Origin: a virus
IMG/VR virus record: IMGVR_UViG_3300008954_000023
Location: 30,151-94,150 of that record
DNA length: 64,000 nt
Direction: 5' to 3' (one strand)
The notes under the pieces were generated by a model. It searched no databases. It was not told the DNA's origin and saw only the letters and a program-made list of their open reading frames with translations. The translations under genes and the position numbers were made by a program. Positions 1-10,840 of the stretch are shown here, one piece after another (the stretch's first letter is position 1; the number at the start of each line of letters is the position of its first letter).

Positions 1-2
1 AG

Positions 3-3000
3 GTCGACTACGCGAAGTCCATCAGGAACATCCAGCCGATGTTCCAACGACGATGGATCGCCTACGAGCCTACGCTCAAGCTGGACCCTGCCCTCCATAC
101 TGGCGTCTTCGGGCACCACCAAAGCGGAAGCTCCGCCTTTACCGCAGCCGGAGCCGCCTCCGTCGTCGGCATCATCATCTCCGATCAGGAGATCCTCCTC
201 CGTGACGGCTCCCCTTCCTTGGATGCCGTAGGCACAGAGCTGACCATCTACTCCTCGGGTGGAGACCCAGGGAACATCGGCGACTACACCATTAATCGTA
301 TCAACAACGATACGACAGGGTACATCGTCTCGGCCTCTACACCCTTCCCTTCCCCGGAAGAGGAGGTGCTGACCACTGGTACGGACCTCGTGACCTTCCA
401 GCTCGAGGATGAGGTCTACGTCGCTGACACAGGCGTTGACTTCTCCGCCCTGGAAGTGCAGAAGGGCGACATCCTCAAGATCTCGCAGGGGTACTTCAAG
501 ATCACGGGAGTAGGAACGGCCGATGGCCTTCTCAATGAGAGGACACTGAAGCTCGAGTCCTCTCCCTCCAAGACAGGTTCCGGCAACAGCTACATCATCT
601 TCAAGGCCTTGCGGATTCTGGCTCGCAGGTCGGCGAAGCCCACCACGAACACTGTCTTCATTCCTGAGGATGAGGCAGATCTCTCCCTGTTCTCCTCCTC
701 GGAGTTTTCCGGTACAGGCACAGTTCAAGGCACGCTCGAAATCAGAGTCGAGAGCCGGCACATCTTCCCGTCACTTGTCGGCCAGGCCATCACCATCACG
801 TCTGGTGACGATGCTGGAACGACGTACACCATCGCCAGTCTGAACGAGGCACAGAACGGCTACTACGTCAGCACCGAGTTCTCGACGACGGAGTTCCCCC
901 AGACAGTCACGTACACCATCCCCCTGGTCTCGGACATCTCCAGCCGACTTCTCATCCTGGATGGCCGAGCCTACGAAATCACAGCCGCATACCTCGATGA
1001 GACTGGTATCTCCGTAGAGGATGGAGGCTTTGGACCGGTATGGGTCATCACTCTCAAGGAAACAGCCGCACCTTCAAGCCGTGAAGGCATGGGATGGCGC
1101 ATTCCTGCCGTCATCGAGTCTTCAGAGCATGAAGACCTGGAGGCAGAAGGTGTTTCCGCTGGAGACCTTCTGGTCTTGGACGTCCGTCGGGAGGACAACA
1201 GCACTATTGGCCGGCTGAAGTGCCTCGTTCTCGGCGCTGCAGGGACCAAGATCGCCTTTGACCTTGGGCTGTCATCGTTGGATGCTGGAGAGAATGGGGC
1301 CATCCCAAACTCCGAGCTCCTGGAGCTCTCCGAAGCTCTTCGCGTTGCATCTGTGGTCGTAGACGAGTTCGACGAGGGTGAGCTGGTCATCGCGCTGATG
1401 GCGGCTGAGATCGAGTCGTACTTGCAGAGTAGGGAGTTCCAGTCCTCGATCTACAACCTCCCTCTCAACCCGTCTTCCTCGGTGAGTGTGGGACCTTTCA
1501 CGGTCCGGTTCCGTGTCCGTCACATCATAAGGAACTGCCGTATTCCGGTAGATCCTTCTCTGTCTTCAGTCCCGGTCCTCATTGAGTACATCGACGAGCC
1601 TGTGGTCGGAGAGGATGAAGATGGACAGATCATCCATGTTGCGAAGGATGGTACGCAGACCGTCCTTGACCGTGAGCCGTTGGAGCTGATCGAGAACCGT
1701 GACTTCACAGTTGCGGCCGATGAGAACCTTACTGGGACGAACCTGGAGACTACGGCAGACTCGGGACTTCTCACCATCCCTGGCGGGGATCTCATCGATA
1801 GGGATGTTCGTGTTGGTGACTTCATCGACATCAAGTCGGGCTTCGATCAGAGGCGGTACATCATCCTGTCGGTGGTGGACTCAGAGACAATAGACGCCAT
1901 CTCCGAGGACCGTGAGGTCCCGGGCACGACGGCCACAGGCCTGAGCTACACCCTCGTCCGCCGGACCCCGGGGAACTTCGTCCGCTTCGTGTCCGGGATG
2001 TTCACAGCAGCTCTCCCAGCTCCGGAGCGACTGTGGGCGCAGGTCAGCTTGTACGACAACTCTGAGCTCATCGAAGACAACTTCGGTGTCATGGTCGGGG
2101 TGACTCGAGAGCAGCTCGACGAGTACGGAAGTAGTCAGATCTCGTACAAGGGTGCTGTGACCGGCCTCATGTACGCCTGGACCAGTGGACCTACGGTTCG
2201 CAACGTGTCCATCGGTAGTCACATCCTGGTTGGTCTTCCTGTGACAGAGGTGGCAGGCCAGATCGTACAGATCGATGACACCTACGACACGGAGAACGGT
2301 GTTGGTCGGGTGCTGATCGAAGATCATGATCCACAGGGCAACAGCACTGGCCTGGTCAGGATTTACTACTACAACACCGCCGATGACGACACACTCAACG
2401 AGTTCGCCGGCCTGGCCACGAACCCGCTGACGGGCGCGACATACGACATCCTCGACATCGTTTCGGCCTTTGCTCCTTTGTCGAAGGGGGTGGTGGTTGC
2501 CGACTACCTGACGGAGCCGAAGTGGTGGGCCACGAACAGTACAGGAGCCTCAGAGCTTCGGAAGTACCACACCTGGCAGGTCCGACTCGATGCGGCACAG
2601 GTGGACTCCCGAGACATCCCTCTCATCCATGACTTCGTTTTCGGGATTCGGCCCATCTACACAGAGCCGGAAGTCGTTCTCGTCTTGTACCTGACGGATG
2701 ACATCACCATCGAAGATGAGCTCGGTCTCGAAGGAGACCTTCTCCTCGCTGATGACATCGGGCAGTCCATCGAAGCTACGAGGATGACGGACTCCTACAA
2801 TGGGAGCTCACTCACTCACCGTCTGTTCGACCACCCGTCCCTCAACACACGGACCTTCTTCGAAGGCCGGGACCTGGTCACGACGGAGGGCTCTTCGACG
2901 GTGACTTCCGTTCGGGGAGGCTTCACCACGGATGGCACGCTCTCGGGAATCAATGAGTGGTTCGAGGATGACGTCGAAGTCCGTGGTCCCGCTATCGTGC

Positions 3001-4271
3001 GGGTGGGAGACATCCTCTTCATCCGTGAGGGCGTGAACCGTGGCCGGTACCGAGTCACGGCTGTGACCGACGACAACACTCTGGAGATTGAGCAGCTCAC
3101 AGGCTGGCCGCCGAGGTCGATCCCTACGGATCAGATCGCTGCCCTGACAGGGCAGGTCTTCCAGCTTCAGCGACAGGATACTGAGGACCTGGTCTCTGTG
3201 TCTGACGTGACGGTGGTGTCCTACGACGCGGCCACCGATACGACCCAGATCACGAGTCCGACGGCGAACTTCCGCTGGAACGGCTGTGCGGTCAACGACA
3301 CCCTCGTAGTCGAGGATGGCGCAGACTACGGCCTCCATGAGGTTTTGCAGGTCGGGTACATCGACGGCTTCGGCGACCTGCAGAGTTTGGATACCATTCT
3401 TACCATTGATGGCGAGCTCACCGAGGCTGGGAGCTTCTCCATCACTGTCCGTCGAGATCGTCTCCGGACAAATCCTCTTGTTTCCCGTACTGATGGAATC
3501 ACAACGGCGGCCTCTTCGTCCGTCGCACTGCCGTCAGGTGCGCTGTTGCTGGGACTGCAGTACGGGGATCTTCTCACGCCGCAGACCGGTGCCGATGCTG
3601 GCAAGGTCTTCAAGGTCATCGACGTTCCAGATGACACAACCATCTTCACGGACCAGGACTTCTCTGCCACGGAAGTCTCAGTTGAGTTCGAGGTCACACG
3701 CCCCTCACTCTTCGATGACTCTGGCACCTCGGACTCGGACGAGGAGCTCACGCCCTTCGCTCCAGAGGACAAGGTCACCTTCACAGTCCTGGAGCCTCTG
3801 ACCCAGCTCCTGGCCCTCACAGACCTGACCTTGACAGGAAACACCGCAGAGTCTCAGGCCACTGTCCTGCAGGGGACCGTGTCTGCTGGAGACAAGCTCA
3901 CTGTCCCGTTCACCTCTGAGAACTCGGGAGTCTTCGAAGTCACGGACGTCTCGGGCAACATCGCGACAGTGGAGCACTCATGGCACACCGATGAGGGCCC
4001 ATTCTCGGCCTCAGGCATCTTCCACACACTCGCAGCAGACTGGGAGGTCCACGGCATCATTGTGACCCTGGTGGGAGCTACAGCTGCCGCTATGACAGGG
4101 GCCGGGCTCACCCTCTTCGACTTCGCGAAGCCAGGGGATGTGCTCGAAGTCGATGGTGTGGGTACACTGGTGATCGCCGAGGTGACCTCGAACTTCGTCC
4201 TGACGTTCACGAAGCAGAGCGGAGTGAACCCGGCGACCAACTATACTGGTAGGCTGAAGCGGGAGGCGTGA
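3..4271 (+). CDS. Giant repetitive virion protein, probably 5'-partial
   Basis: The reading frame is open from the first bases of the window. An ATG at 39 is possible, but codons 3-38 read like protein and no good ribosome site precedes 39, so the true start may lie upstream. At least 1410 residues with no membrane segments and no Cys clusters. The most obvious feature is a recurring beta-rich module of the form GD-hydrophobic-x-I-x-x-G-x-x-x-G-x-Y-x-V, seen near residues 142, 247, 592, 989, 1085, 1175, 1284 and 1366 (counting from the ATG at 39). Such modular beta proteins are typical of phage tail, baseplate or fibre components. The stop overlaps the next gene by one base. I do not recognise the family; a tail or baseplate role is inferred from size, composition and neighbours. 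Confidence 0.8.
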   Translation, partial: VDYAKSIRNIQPMFQRRWIAYEPTLKLDPALHTGVFGHHQSGSSAFTAAGAASVVGIIISDQEILLRDGSPSLDAVGTELTIYSSGGDPGNIGDYTINRINNDTTGYIVSASTPFPSPEEEVLTTGTDLVTFQLEDEVYVADTGVDFSALEVQKGDILKISQGYFKITGVGTADGLLNERTLKLESSPSKTGSGNSYIIFKALRILARRSAKPTTNTVFIPEDEADLSLFSSSEFSGTGTVQGTLEIRVESRHIFPSLVGQAITITSGDDAGTTYTIASLNEAQNGYYVSTEFSTTEFPQTVTYTIPLVSDISSRLLILDGRAYEITAAYLDETGISVEDGGFGPVWVITLKETAAPSSREGMGWRIPAVIESSEHEDLEAEGVSAGDLLVLDVRREDNSTIGRLKCLVLGAAGTKIAFDLGLSSLDAGENGAIPNSELLELSEALRVASVVVDEFDEGELVIALMAAEIESYLQSREFQSSIYNLPLNPSSSVSVGPFTVRFRVRHIIRNCRIPVDPSLSSVPVLIEYIDEPVVGEDEDGQIIHVAKDGTQTVLDREPLELIENRDFTVAADENLTGTNLETTADSGLLTIPGGDLIDRDVRVGDFIDIKSGFDQRRYIILSVVDSETIDAISEDREVPGTTATGLSYTLVRRTPGNFVRFVSGMFTAALPAPERLWAQVSLYDNSELIEDNFGVMVGVTREQLDEYGSSQISYKGAVTGLMYAWTSGPTVRNVSIGSHILVGLPVTEVAGQIVQIDDTYDTENGVGRVLIEDHDPQGNSTGLVRIYYYNTADDDTLNEFAGLATNPLTGATYDILDIVSAFAPLSKGVVVADYLTEPKWWATNSTGASELRKYHTWQVRLDAAQVDSRDIPLIHDFVFGIRPIYTEPEVVLVLYLTDDITIEDELGLEGDLLLADDIGQSIEATRMTDSYNGSSLTHRLFDHPSLNTRTFFEGRDLVTTEGSSTVTSVRGGFTTDGTLSGINEWFEDDVEVRGPAIVRVGDILFIREGVNRGRYRVTAVTDDNTLEIEQLTGWPPRSIPTDQIAALTGQVFQLQRQDTEDLVSVSDVTVVSYDAATDTTQITSPTANFRWNGCAVNDTLVVEDGADYGLHEVLQVGYIDGFGDLQSLDTILTIDGELTEAGSFSITVRRDRLRTNPLVSRTDGITTAASSSVALPSGALLLGLQYGDLLTPQTGADAGKVFKVIDVPDDTTIFTDQDFSATEVSVEFEVTRPSLFDDSGTSDSDEELTPFAPEDKVTFTVLEPLTQLLALTDLTLTGNTAESQATVLQGTVSAGDKLTVPFTSENSGVFEVTDVSGNIATVEHSWHTDEGPFSASGIFHTLAADWEVHGIIVTLVGATAAAMTGAGLTLFDFAKPGDVLEVDGVGTLVIAEVTSNFVLTFTKQSGVNPATNYTGRLKREA

Positions 4272-4477
4272 TGCTCCAGCGAGTCAAGAAGCGGCTTGGG
4301 TTCAAGGATAAGGCCAAGATCTTTGACCGCCTCCGTGTCACGGGAGGCGGCGAGAAGCCGGGTTACAGAGGGATCCGGATGTCTGACGGCTCACAGGTGC
4401 CGCTGGAGACGATCATGACGCAGTTCGGTGTAGATCGTGAACGGGCCCTGAAGATCCAGAAGAGGATGACCAGGTGA
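4271..4477 (+). CDS. Small basic hypothetical protein
   Basis: 68 residues, Lys/Arg rich, no recognised domain. The ATG at 4271 overlaps the upstream TGA (TGATG), which indicates translational coupling; a GTG at 4268 is the alternative start. The stop overlaps the next GTG start (GTGA). It sits between two virion-type genes, so it may be a small tail accessory or chaperone-like protein, but nothing in the sequence proves this. Confidence 0.65.
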   Translation: MLQRVKKRLGFKDKAKIFDRLRVTGGGEKPGYRGIRMSDGSQVPLETIMTQFGVDRERALKIQKRMTR

Positions 4478-5100
4478 TTGGATTCCTGCGAAGGCTGGCC
4501 CCTCTGCGGTGGTGGCAGCACGCCCTGAAGCACAACCCCGAGATCCGGGGACATCTGCGCCTGGAGATGCGGGAGCGCGGGAAGCTCGTGGGTGTCCGCG
4601 AGGGTGACAATATTTGGACCCTCACGGGCCGGGAGTTCATCGCTGAGCTCATTGCCATCAAGGCCACCAACCCCTCCAGGACCACCTTCCGTGATGACCG
4701 TGTCGGCTACATCGGCCTCGGTTCCGGATCTCAGAGCGAGGTCTCGAACATCGAGAGCCTGGTGGACCCGGTCCCTTACAAGACGAACCTGTTCCTGGCG
4801 GCCCTCAACGCGCCGGCCACCTTCCCGACGTCGGGAAGCACGACGACGAACACTGTGGCCCGCTTCATGCGGGAGTTCAGCACGAGCGAGATCTCTCTCG
4901 GCTACAACGTGGTGTTGACCGAGGCCGGCCTCTTCACGGACGGGAATCCCGATGATGACTGGAACATCGACCCGGACGACTTCCCTGTGAGCTGGAATGA
5001 TGCCGCGGGCCGTGCTCCCATGGCCTACAAGACGTTTGAGCCCATCACGAAGACGACGCAGTTCAACCTGCGCGCCGTGTGGGATGTGAGGGTCGTGTGA
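4474..5100 (+). CDS. Putative tail-associated structural protein
   Basis: 208 residues starting at a GTG that overlaps the preceding stop (GTGA). The N-terminal 40 residues are basic and helical; the rest is rich in Gly, Ser, Thr and Asn with alternating hydrophobic residues, as in beta-sheet tail proteins. A recognisable stretch is the 'GYIGLGSGS' segment followed by 'LTEAGLF', a style common in phage tail or baseplate-edge proteins. It lies between two giant virion proteins in the same operon. No catalytic motif is visible. The virion assignment is inference from context and composition. Confidence 0.6.
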   Translation: MIGFLRRLAPLRWWQHALKHNPEIRGHLRLEMRERGKLVGVREGDNIWTLTGREFIAELIAIKATNPSRTTFRDDRVGYIGLGSGSQSEVSNIESLVDPVPYKTNLFLAALNAPATFPTSGSTTTNTVARFMREFSTSEISLGYNVVLTEAGLFTDGNPDDDWNIDPDDFPVSWNDAAGRAPMAYKTFEPITKTTQFNLRAVWDVRVV

Positions 5101-8100
5101 CCTATCGCCGTCATCCCTTCCTTCAGGGCAACACCGCTTCGGCAGTGTTGAACCAGCCAGAGATTCGCGGAGCTGTCTCCAAGGACTCTGATGGCAACTT
5201 CGCTCTCCCGGCCCCGACAGCCTCCGAGCTGGTCATCGAGACGGAAGACGCGGCGACTTCCGGCGGGATCTCGGCGGTCTTCTCGTCTGCCACCGACACA
5301 TCTATCGAGTACGTCCTCTCGCAGATCAACACGACCCTCTCTGGCTACGCCACGGCCGTAGAGTACGAAGGCTGCATCGTCATCAGGAGTGTTGGTGTGG
5401 GCGGAGACGCCTACGTCCGTATCCTCCAGCCCATCTCTGGCTTCGAGGATGCTGCCTCGGTTCTCGGATTCCCTGTGCATCCGAACCCGACGGCGACCGT
5501 CACAGCCGGAGACGAGCTGGACACACCCGTGCGGCCGCTGCAGCAGAGCAACCCCGTCGGCACCAAGATGCTGGCTACCGGCGAGGATCGTGTCGGTCAT
5601 GCCTACAACCGCATCCTCCGTGTTCTCGCCTCGAACATGGACACGCTCCACAGCTGGTTGCGACGGTACATCGCCGTTCCGTTGATGGTGGAGATCGACG
5701 AGACTACGCACTCAGCCTACATCTCGAAGGATGCGACGACAGGAGACATCGAGCAGATCAACCTGGCTGCTGTAACGGCCATCACGCCGGACTCACTCGG
5801 CCGCTTCTTCATCGGAGGCTTGACTCGGGACTCCAGTCTGAGTGACATCGCGTCCATCATCGTGGTCACCGATCGTGACGACAACGAGCTACTGGCAGGT
5901 GACTCTGTCGTCCGCATCGGAGCCGTGACACGCGGTCAGCGAACGACGACGATGCCGACGTTCGCCGATGACTACGCGGCCGCAGGCACGCCGCTCCCGG
6001 ACACAACGGGGGTCTCCACCGACGGGTGGAACGCTCTTGGTGTGGAGAGGGTGAAGTCTACGATCTCCATCTCTGAGATTCGGCAGCGGACTGAGGTGGT
6101 GTGCACGGGTGCGACCTTCATCAGTGATGGAGTCGTCGCCGGCGACGTAGGCACCATCACGGGTGCCACAGTCTCCATGCCATTCAACCACAATGGTGCC
6201 TACGTCGTGGATGTCGTGGTCTCGGAAGAGATTCTCATTCTGCGGCCGTTCCCTGGCGGAGCGCATGTTCGGGAGCTCAACCCCGACGATTCGGGAGTCT
6301 TGGGCACTCTCACGGTTCGCTCCAGCGGGAACTTCGAGACGGACCTGTGGATCTCGTTCTCTCCCGCACTCCCTCGCTTCCCCGAGGATGGGAAGATCCG
6401 GCTGCGTCTCGGTTACCGTCAGGAGCTGGGAGCTCTGGACGATGACGACATCCTGCACTCCCTCCGGAACTCGGAGGAGGCGGATGGATGGACGCTCCTG
6501 AGCCTGTACCGTGCCCTCACCCTCGAGGGTGCGTACGCCGGCATGGGCAAGGGTGGAGGCTTCCAGGCGAGCATCACGCACAAGCCTGCAATCTTCGTAG
6601 GGAAGCAGGCGGATGGTCAAACCGCAGGGACGTCGGAGCGGAGCTCTTCCGACACGGCGACCCTCAACCTGGTCAACTTCCGCCTGACCATCGACGGGAA
6701 CACAGACAGGTTCTACCTCGAGGATGTTGGCAGGGTCATCTGGCTGAACGCTACAGGGCTTCTCGTCAACGAGCCCTGGACGGTCATCAAGCTCATCGAT
6801 GGTCGTACCGTAGAGCTGGCACCTCCGCTGCACAAGGTCGGCTCAGAGGCTACCTCAGGCGTCTTGAGTATCGACTCGTGGGAGCTCCGGGAGGAGGCCC
6901 GCAACGACCTTCAGTCTGTGCTGCAGGTGCTGTCGCCAGAGTACTTCAGCGAGTCCACCACACGGACACCGGGTCTTGGCTACGTCTTTGTTCGTGAGCA
7001 GCGTGACGAAGCCTCGACAGATGCCTCTATCCCTGGTCTCCTGTCCTATATGGACCTGGAGAAGATCCGGCTCCATCGAGATGGTACGAACATCACCATC
7101 TCTGTGTCGCCCAGTGTGTCGGGGGACACGGTCGAACTTCCGTTCGATCCTGAGGACAGTTCCAACTTCTTTGCTCAGAATGCGGATACCAAGACGTTTG
7201 GTCTGCATGGATCGTTGACTTTTTGCCGTATCCTTCATGGCGAGAGTGCCGGTTTCTACCGTGTACAGGAGCTTACCTCTGCCGGAGGATCAGGTACGAA
7301 TGCTGTAGTCCTTCGGACGCTGAAGGGAGCTACGCCGTCATTCGCTTCTGAGACGGACGTCTCGGTATCGTTCTACAACGCGCACTTCATGGTCGGAGCA
7401 CCCATCTCTGGTGGACCAGAGAGTCTGGTGTGGACCTATGCGGCCTTGTCGTTGTATGCCGATTCGATCGATAACGATGCGTCGAGCGGGTGGTGTGCTC
7501 GTTTGGCGTGGCGTGGTGTGGGTGGAGGCATCTACGCCCACGTTAACGACGCAGAGTTCGTAGCTTACGAAGCCGGGGATGCGGCGAATGGGCCTGCCAT
7601 TCAGCTCTACCTGCACGCCCCGGCGGATGGGATTGATGTCCGCATTATCGGGTCTGACACTGGGGATGATGAGCGTCGTCAAGGCTTTGGTCATCGTATC
7701 GGGGCATACACGAATCTTCACGATCTGAACATCAATGCTCCTGTGGCAGAAGGCTCGGAGTTTGGTGAGTCCTTCGGTCTCGGTGTTCATCAGTCTGGTA
7801 AGGATCCTGCACAAGTCATCACCAAGACCGATGGTGATTCTTCGGAGCAGCATGCCGATACCGGCTACTCACGACTCACACCCAGTGCAGCCCTTCTCCT
7901 CGGCCGCGCAGGTACTCCGACGACGGCAACTGACTGGGCTGACGGAGTTACGGGCCGCGGATCGGCGGCAGAGCTCCGAGGATCTGTTTGGATCTACTCT
8001 GACTTTGGCGCAGTGGAGACTGGCCGACCGGGTTGGAGTGGTGGTGGCCTGTTCGTCGAAGATGTCATCGGAGCGGGCCGGCATCTGTATCCGAGTCTGG

Positions 8101-10625
8101 GTATCTACAATCCCGAGGATTACCCGTACTACGGGGTAAGTCCGTTTGCAGGGTGGCAGCTTCCAACCCAGTTGGGCAGTCCCGGGCAGGTGCTCCCTGT
8201 CTCCGGATCTGATCTGACGGGAGAGTTGGAGCTTCCGGACTACGGCCTGTTCAACATGCCGCATGATGCGGTTCTTCGTATCGACGACATCAGCGCAGCA
8301 GGCCTGGATAAGCCGTATGCGCGCCTCATTGGCCATACGGTCTTGATTACCGATCACGATCCAGGCACCTACACTGATGTTCGGTACGTGATTCAGGCGG
8401 TTCGGCTTGTCAGTGTCAACGAGATTGTCTTCTCCTTGGCACGCGAGAGTACTACCCCTATCGTAGACCCCGGGAGCGTAGACTTCCGGATTTTGGGGAA
8501 TCGGTGGTGGTGGTCGTACATCGATATCGCCGACTATATGCACCTCGGAACGGCCGTCGAAACGGATGAGCGGTGGAAGCTCCCGACACTGTCCATCGGT
8601 CGTACGATGGACCAGTACCAGGACAAGAAGGATCTCACGTCCGGCAACATTCAGGCATCAGAAGGCCAGCACTCGATTCCAGAGCTCAACCCCTCACAGG
8701 CGGGTGCAGGTATCGGGGATACGCAGGCCCTGACCTCCATGACCACGTTCTACGCCCTCTCTGGAATGGGTGGAGGATCGTGGGACCCTTCGAAGACTAC
8801 GTCGGCAGATGTAGGAGCTCCAGGAGAGGTGTACTTCACCCAGGAATGGGGCGCAGATAATCGAGAAGCCTGTAAGCCCTTCCCCAACATGGGAATCGTT
8901 GCCTCGACAGAGCGGGACGCTACAGCTCTCGATTCGGCCTATCTGTCTGTGAGCAACCCCGGTTCTCTGCTCGCAGGGGACTGGACGCTGGAGCACGTGT
9001 CTCAGGGGACCGGGAACGGAGTGGTAGCACACTACCATCGACGGCTGGGCGGGGCGCTTCGCGTCATTACCCACGCTTCAAACACTGGCTCTGAGACTGA
9101 CTCGATCCGCCTCTGGCGGAGGCCGTTCAGGGGCTCGAGTTCACTTATCTACGGTTTCCGTGTTCGTGTCATCTATGAGATGAGTAGTACGGAGGCTCCA
9201 GGCTTTACAGCCGCCATCCGACGAGAGGACGGCACAGTTCTGGCTTCGACCTCAGTGTCTGGGACAGACCAGCTGGTAGAGCTGGATTGGACTGTCAGCA
9301 AGTACGACCTTGAAGAGGCTCGAAGGACTGAGTTCTTTGGAAGTATCTTCAGCGGCGAAGGTCTCTACCTCACTATCGATATCGATGTGGAAGCTGGTGC
9401 GGGCCAGATCTGGTACTTCCATTCGATTCGTGTCGAATCGCTTACGCGCGCAGCCCGGGTCCATGCTCCTCTGGTCGTAGCAGGACCCATCACCTCGACA
9501 GGTCTACGGTATAGCAGTCCGGTCAAAGGCTACTGCACACGAGGCCCTTCGGATTCACAGTTCCTACATCCGGCTCCCTACGGCCGGAATGAAGCGAATG
9601 ACGGGGATGGGTGGACCTCAGGTACTGGTCGAGCCTACGGGCATCAGGAGGGTCACGGTGTGGGCTCCTGGTATGACGAGTTCGATACTGTGTGGCGTCA
9701 GCCGGTGTTCCGTAGCTCAGATGTCTTCCGCGTAGGGATTCACAGTGCCGCGGTTCGCGGGGCCTATCCATACTTCGATCCGCTGTACTACGCGCAGGCG
9801 AGTGCTCGTGTGACGGCGGCGGGTGGAGATGTAGACTCCACGTACATGCAGCTTCCAGGTCGGACTGGTTTTCTGATCCCGTTCGATCCTCCGCATGGCG
9901 CTCGGATCTCCACACTGGACGTGGCCGTCAGCTCCCTTCCTCGGTGGGATCCAGATCACGTCACCAAGCCGCTGTTCTGGGGGAACTGGCACTCTTACCC
10001 GACGCAGTTGGGGGCCGGAGCCTTCGAGACAGACGTCTCGGTCTGGAAGTCCGCCTCTAACTGGGATGATGCGGCAGGTGTGAAGGTTGTTCTTTGGCGC
10101 TACAACACCCTCCCGACTCACTCGTCCATGCCGCTCCACAGCGCAGAACGGACACAGGCCACAAATGTCGGGTTCGCGGAAGCAATCCTCTCACAGACGA
10201 TTCCCTTCACCGATGACGATCTTCCAGATGTAGGAGATCATGTTGGTACAGGGACCGGAGCCACCCTTCTATCGGAGGCATCCTTCGTCCGGAACTGGGA
10301 CCTCACCAAAATCGTAGAGGAAGAGGGCGGAGGTGTTCAGCTTCTTACCGTGGATCGTCGACAGTACTCCTACTTCTTGACGATCGAGTTCTGGATCGGC
10401 CCCCGACCTCGATCTCTGGCGAACTACTCCTACGGTGATGACGATGATCTGAACCAGCAGAACACAGATCACGAGGACTCCATTACTCAGGCATGGTTCG
10501 TCCCGACAATCACGCCTGACTTCCCACTGTCGACGGTGGGAATGCGAACTCCGCCTGTAGTGAAGTTCCGCGGTGCACGCCTCGGCTACGTCACTGACAG
10601 AGCCTCGCATGGTGGATGGTCATGA
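5097..10625 (+). CDS. Giant tail-fibre or baseplate-like virion protein
   Basis: About 1842 residues. I chose the GTG at 5097 because it overlaps the previous stop (GTGA) and has GAGGG a few bases upstream; an in-frame GTG at 5079 is less likely. The N-terminal third is mixed alpha/beta; the centre and C-terminus are rich in Gly, Tyr, Trp, Asp and Ser with aromatic-containing beta segments, as expected for trimeric fibres or receptor-binding proteins. No enzymatic motif stands out. It is the last large gene of the left rightward operon and ends in an ATGA overlap with a small basic gene. A fibre or baseplate role is inferred from size and composition. Confidence 0.7.
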   Translation: MTYRRHPFLQGNTASAVLNQPEIRGAVSKDSDGNFALPAPTASELVIETEDAATSGGISAVFSSATDTSIEYVLSQINTTLSGYATAVEYEGCIVIRSVGVGGDAYVRILQPISGFEDAASVLGFPVHPNPTATVTAGDELDTPVRPLQQSNPVGTKMLATGEDRVGHAYNRILRVLASNMDTLHSWLRRYIAVPLMVEIDETTHSAYISKDATTGDIEQINLAAVTAITPDSLGRFFIGGLTRDSSLSDIASIIVVTDRDDNELLAGDSVVRIGAVTRGQRTTTMPTFADDYAAAGTPLPDTTGVSTDGWNALGVERVKSTISISEIRQRTEVVCTGATFISDGVVAGDVGTITGATVSMPFNHNGAYVVDVVVSEEILILRPFPGGAHVRELNPDDSGVLGTLTVRSSGNFETDLWISFSPALPRFPEDGKIRLRLGYRQELGALDDDDILHSLRNSEEADGWTLLSLYRALTLEGAYAGMGKGGGFQASITHKPAIFVGKQADGQTAGTSERSSSDTATLNLVNFRLTIDGNTDRFYLEDVGRVIWLNATGLLVNEPWTVIKLIDGRTVELAPPLHKVGSEATSGVLSIDSWELREEARNDLQSVLQVLSPEYFSESTTRTPGLGYVFVREQRDEASTDASIPGLLSYMDLEKIRLHRDGTNITISVSPSVSGDTVELPFDPEDSSNFFAQNADTKTFGLHGSLTFCRILHGESAGFYRVQELTSAGGSGTNAVVLRTLKGATPSFASETDVSVSFYNAHFMVGAPISGGPESLVWTYAALSLYADSIDNDASSGWCARLAWRGVGGGIYAHVNDAEFVAYEAGDAANGPAIQLYLHAPADGIDVRIIGSDTGDDERRQGFGHRIGAYTNLHDLNINAPVAEGSEFGESFGLGVHQSGKDPAQVITKTDGDSSEQHADTGYSRLTPSAALLLGRAGTPTTATDWADGVTGRGSAAELRGSVWIYSDFGAVETGRPGWSGGGLFVEDVIGAGRHLYPSLGIYNPEDYPYYGVSPFAGWQLPTQLGSPGQVLPVSGSDLTGELELPDYGLFNMPHDAVLRIDDISAAGLDKPYARLIGHTVLITDHDPGTYTDVRYVIQAVRLVSVNEIVFSLARESTTPIVDPGSVDFRILGNRWWWSYIDIADYMHLGTAVETDERWKLPTLSIGRTMDQYQDKKDLTSGNIQASEGQHSIPELNPSQAGAGIGDTQALTSMTTFYALSGMGGGSWDPSKTTSADVGAPGEVYFTQEWGADNREACKPFPNMGIVASTERDATALDSAYLSVSNPGSLLAGDWTLEHVSQGTGNGVVAHYHRRLGGALRVITHASNTGSETDSIRLWRRPFRGSSSLIYGFRVRVIYEMSSTEAPGFTAAIRREDGTVLASTSVSGTDQLVELDWTVSKYDLEEARRTEFFGSIFSGEGLYLTIDIDVEAGAGQIWYFHSIRVESLTRAARVHAPLVVAGPITSTGLRYSSPVKGYCTRGPSDSQFLHPAPYGRNEANDGDGWTSGTGRAYGHQEGHGVGSWYDEFDTVWRQPVFRSSDVFRVGIHSAAVRGAYPYFDPLYYAQASARVTAAGGDVDSTYMQLPGRTGFLIPFDPPHGARISTLDVAVSSLPRWDPDHVTKPLFWGNWHSYPTQLGAGAFETDVSVWKSASNWDDAAGVKVVLWRYNTLPTHSSMPLHSAERTQATNVGFAEAILSQTIPFTDDDLPDVGDHVGTGTGATLLSEASFVRNWDLTKIVEEEGGGVQLLTVDRRQYSYFLTIEFWIGPRPRSLANYSYGDDDDLNQQNTDHEDSITQAWFVPTITPDFPLSTVGMRTPPVVKFRGARLGYVTDRASHGGWS

Positions 10626-10831
10626 GTGCCCTCAAGCGGGTCAACCCTCGCTTGAGAAAGGGACTCTCTGAGCATGCTGTACGGCTACTTCTGAAAGAAC
10701 CCGCCCCAAAACGGCCAGTCCTTACGGTGAAGAAGCGCATCGAAGTACCTGAAGACGTTCTGCTTCAGGCCACTCAGTCACAGCTTCGCCGTAGGCTTCA
10801 AGGCGCGAAGAAGTCACGACGTAGGGGCTAA
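10622..10831 (+). CDS. Small basic hypothetical protein
   Basis: 69 residues from the ATG at 10622, which overlaps the stop of the giant upstream gene (ATGA). Strongly basic, with Lys/Arg clusters at both ends and no Cys or membrane segment. It is the last gene of the rightward block before the convergent hairpin. Its charge would suit nucleic-acid binding or a virion accessory role, but no family is recognised. Confidence 0.6.
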   Translation: MSALKRVNPRLRKGLSEHAVRLLLKEPAPKRPVLTVKKRIEVPEDVLLQATQSQLRRRLQGAKKSRRRG

Positions 10832-10840
10832 AGTAGAAAC

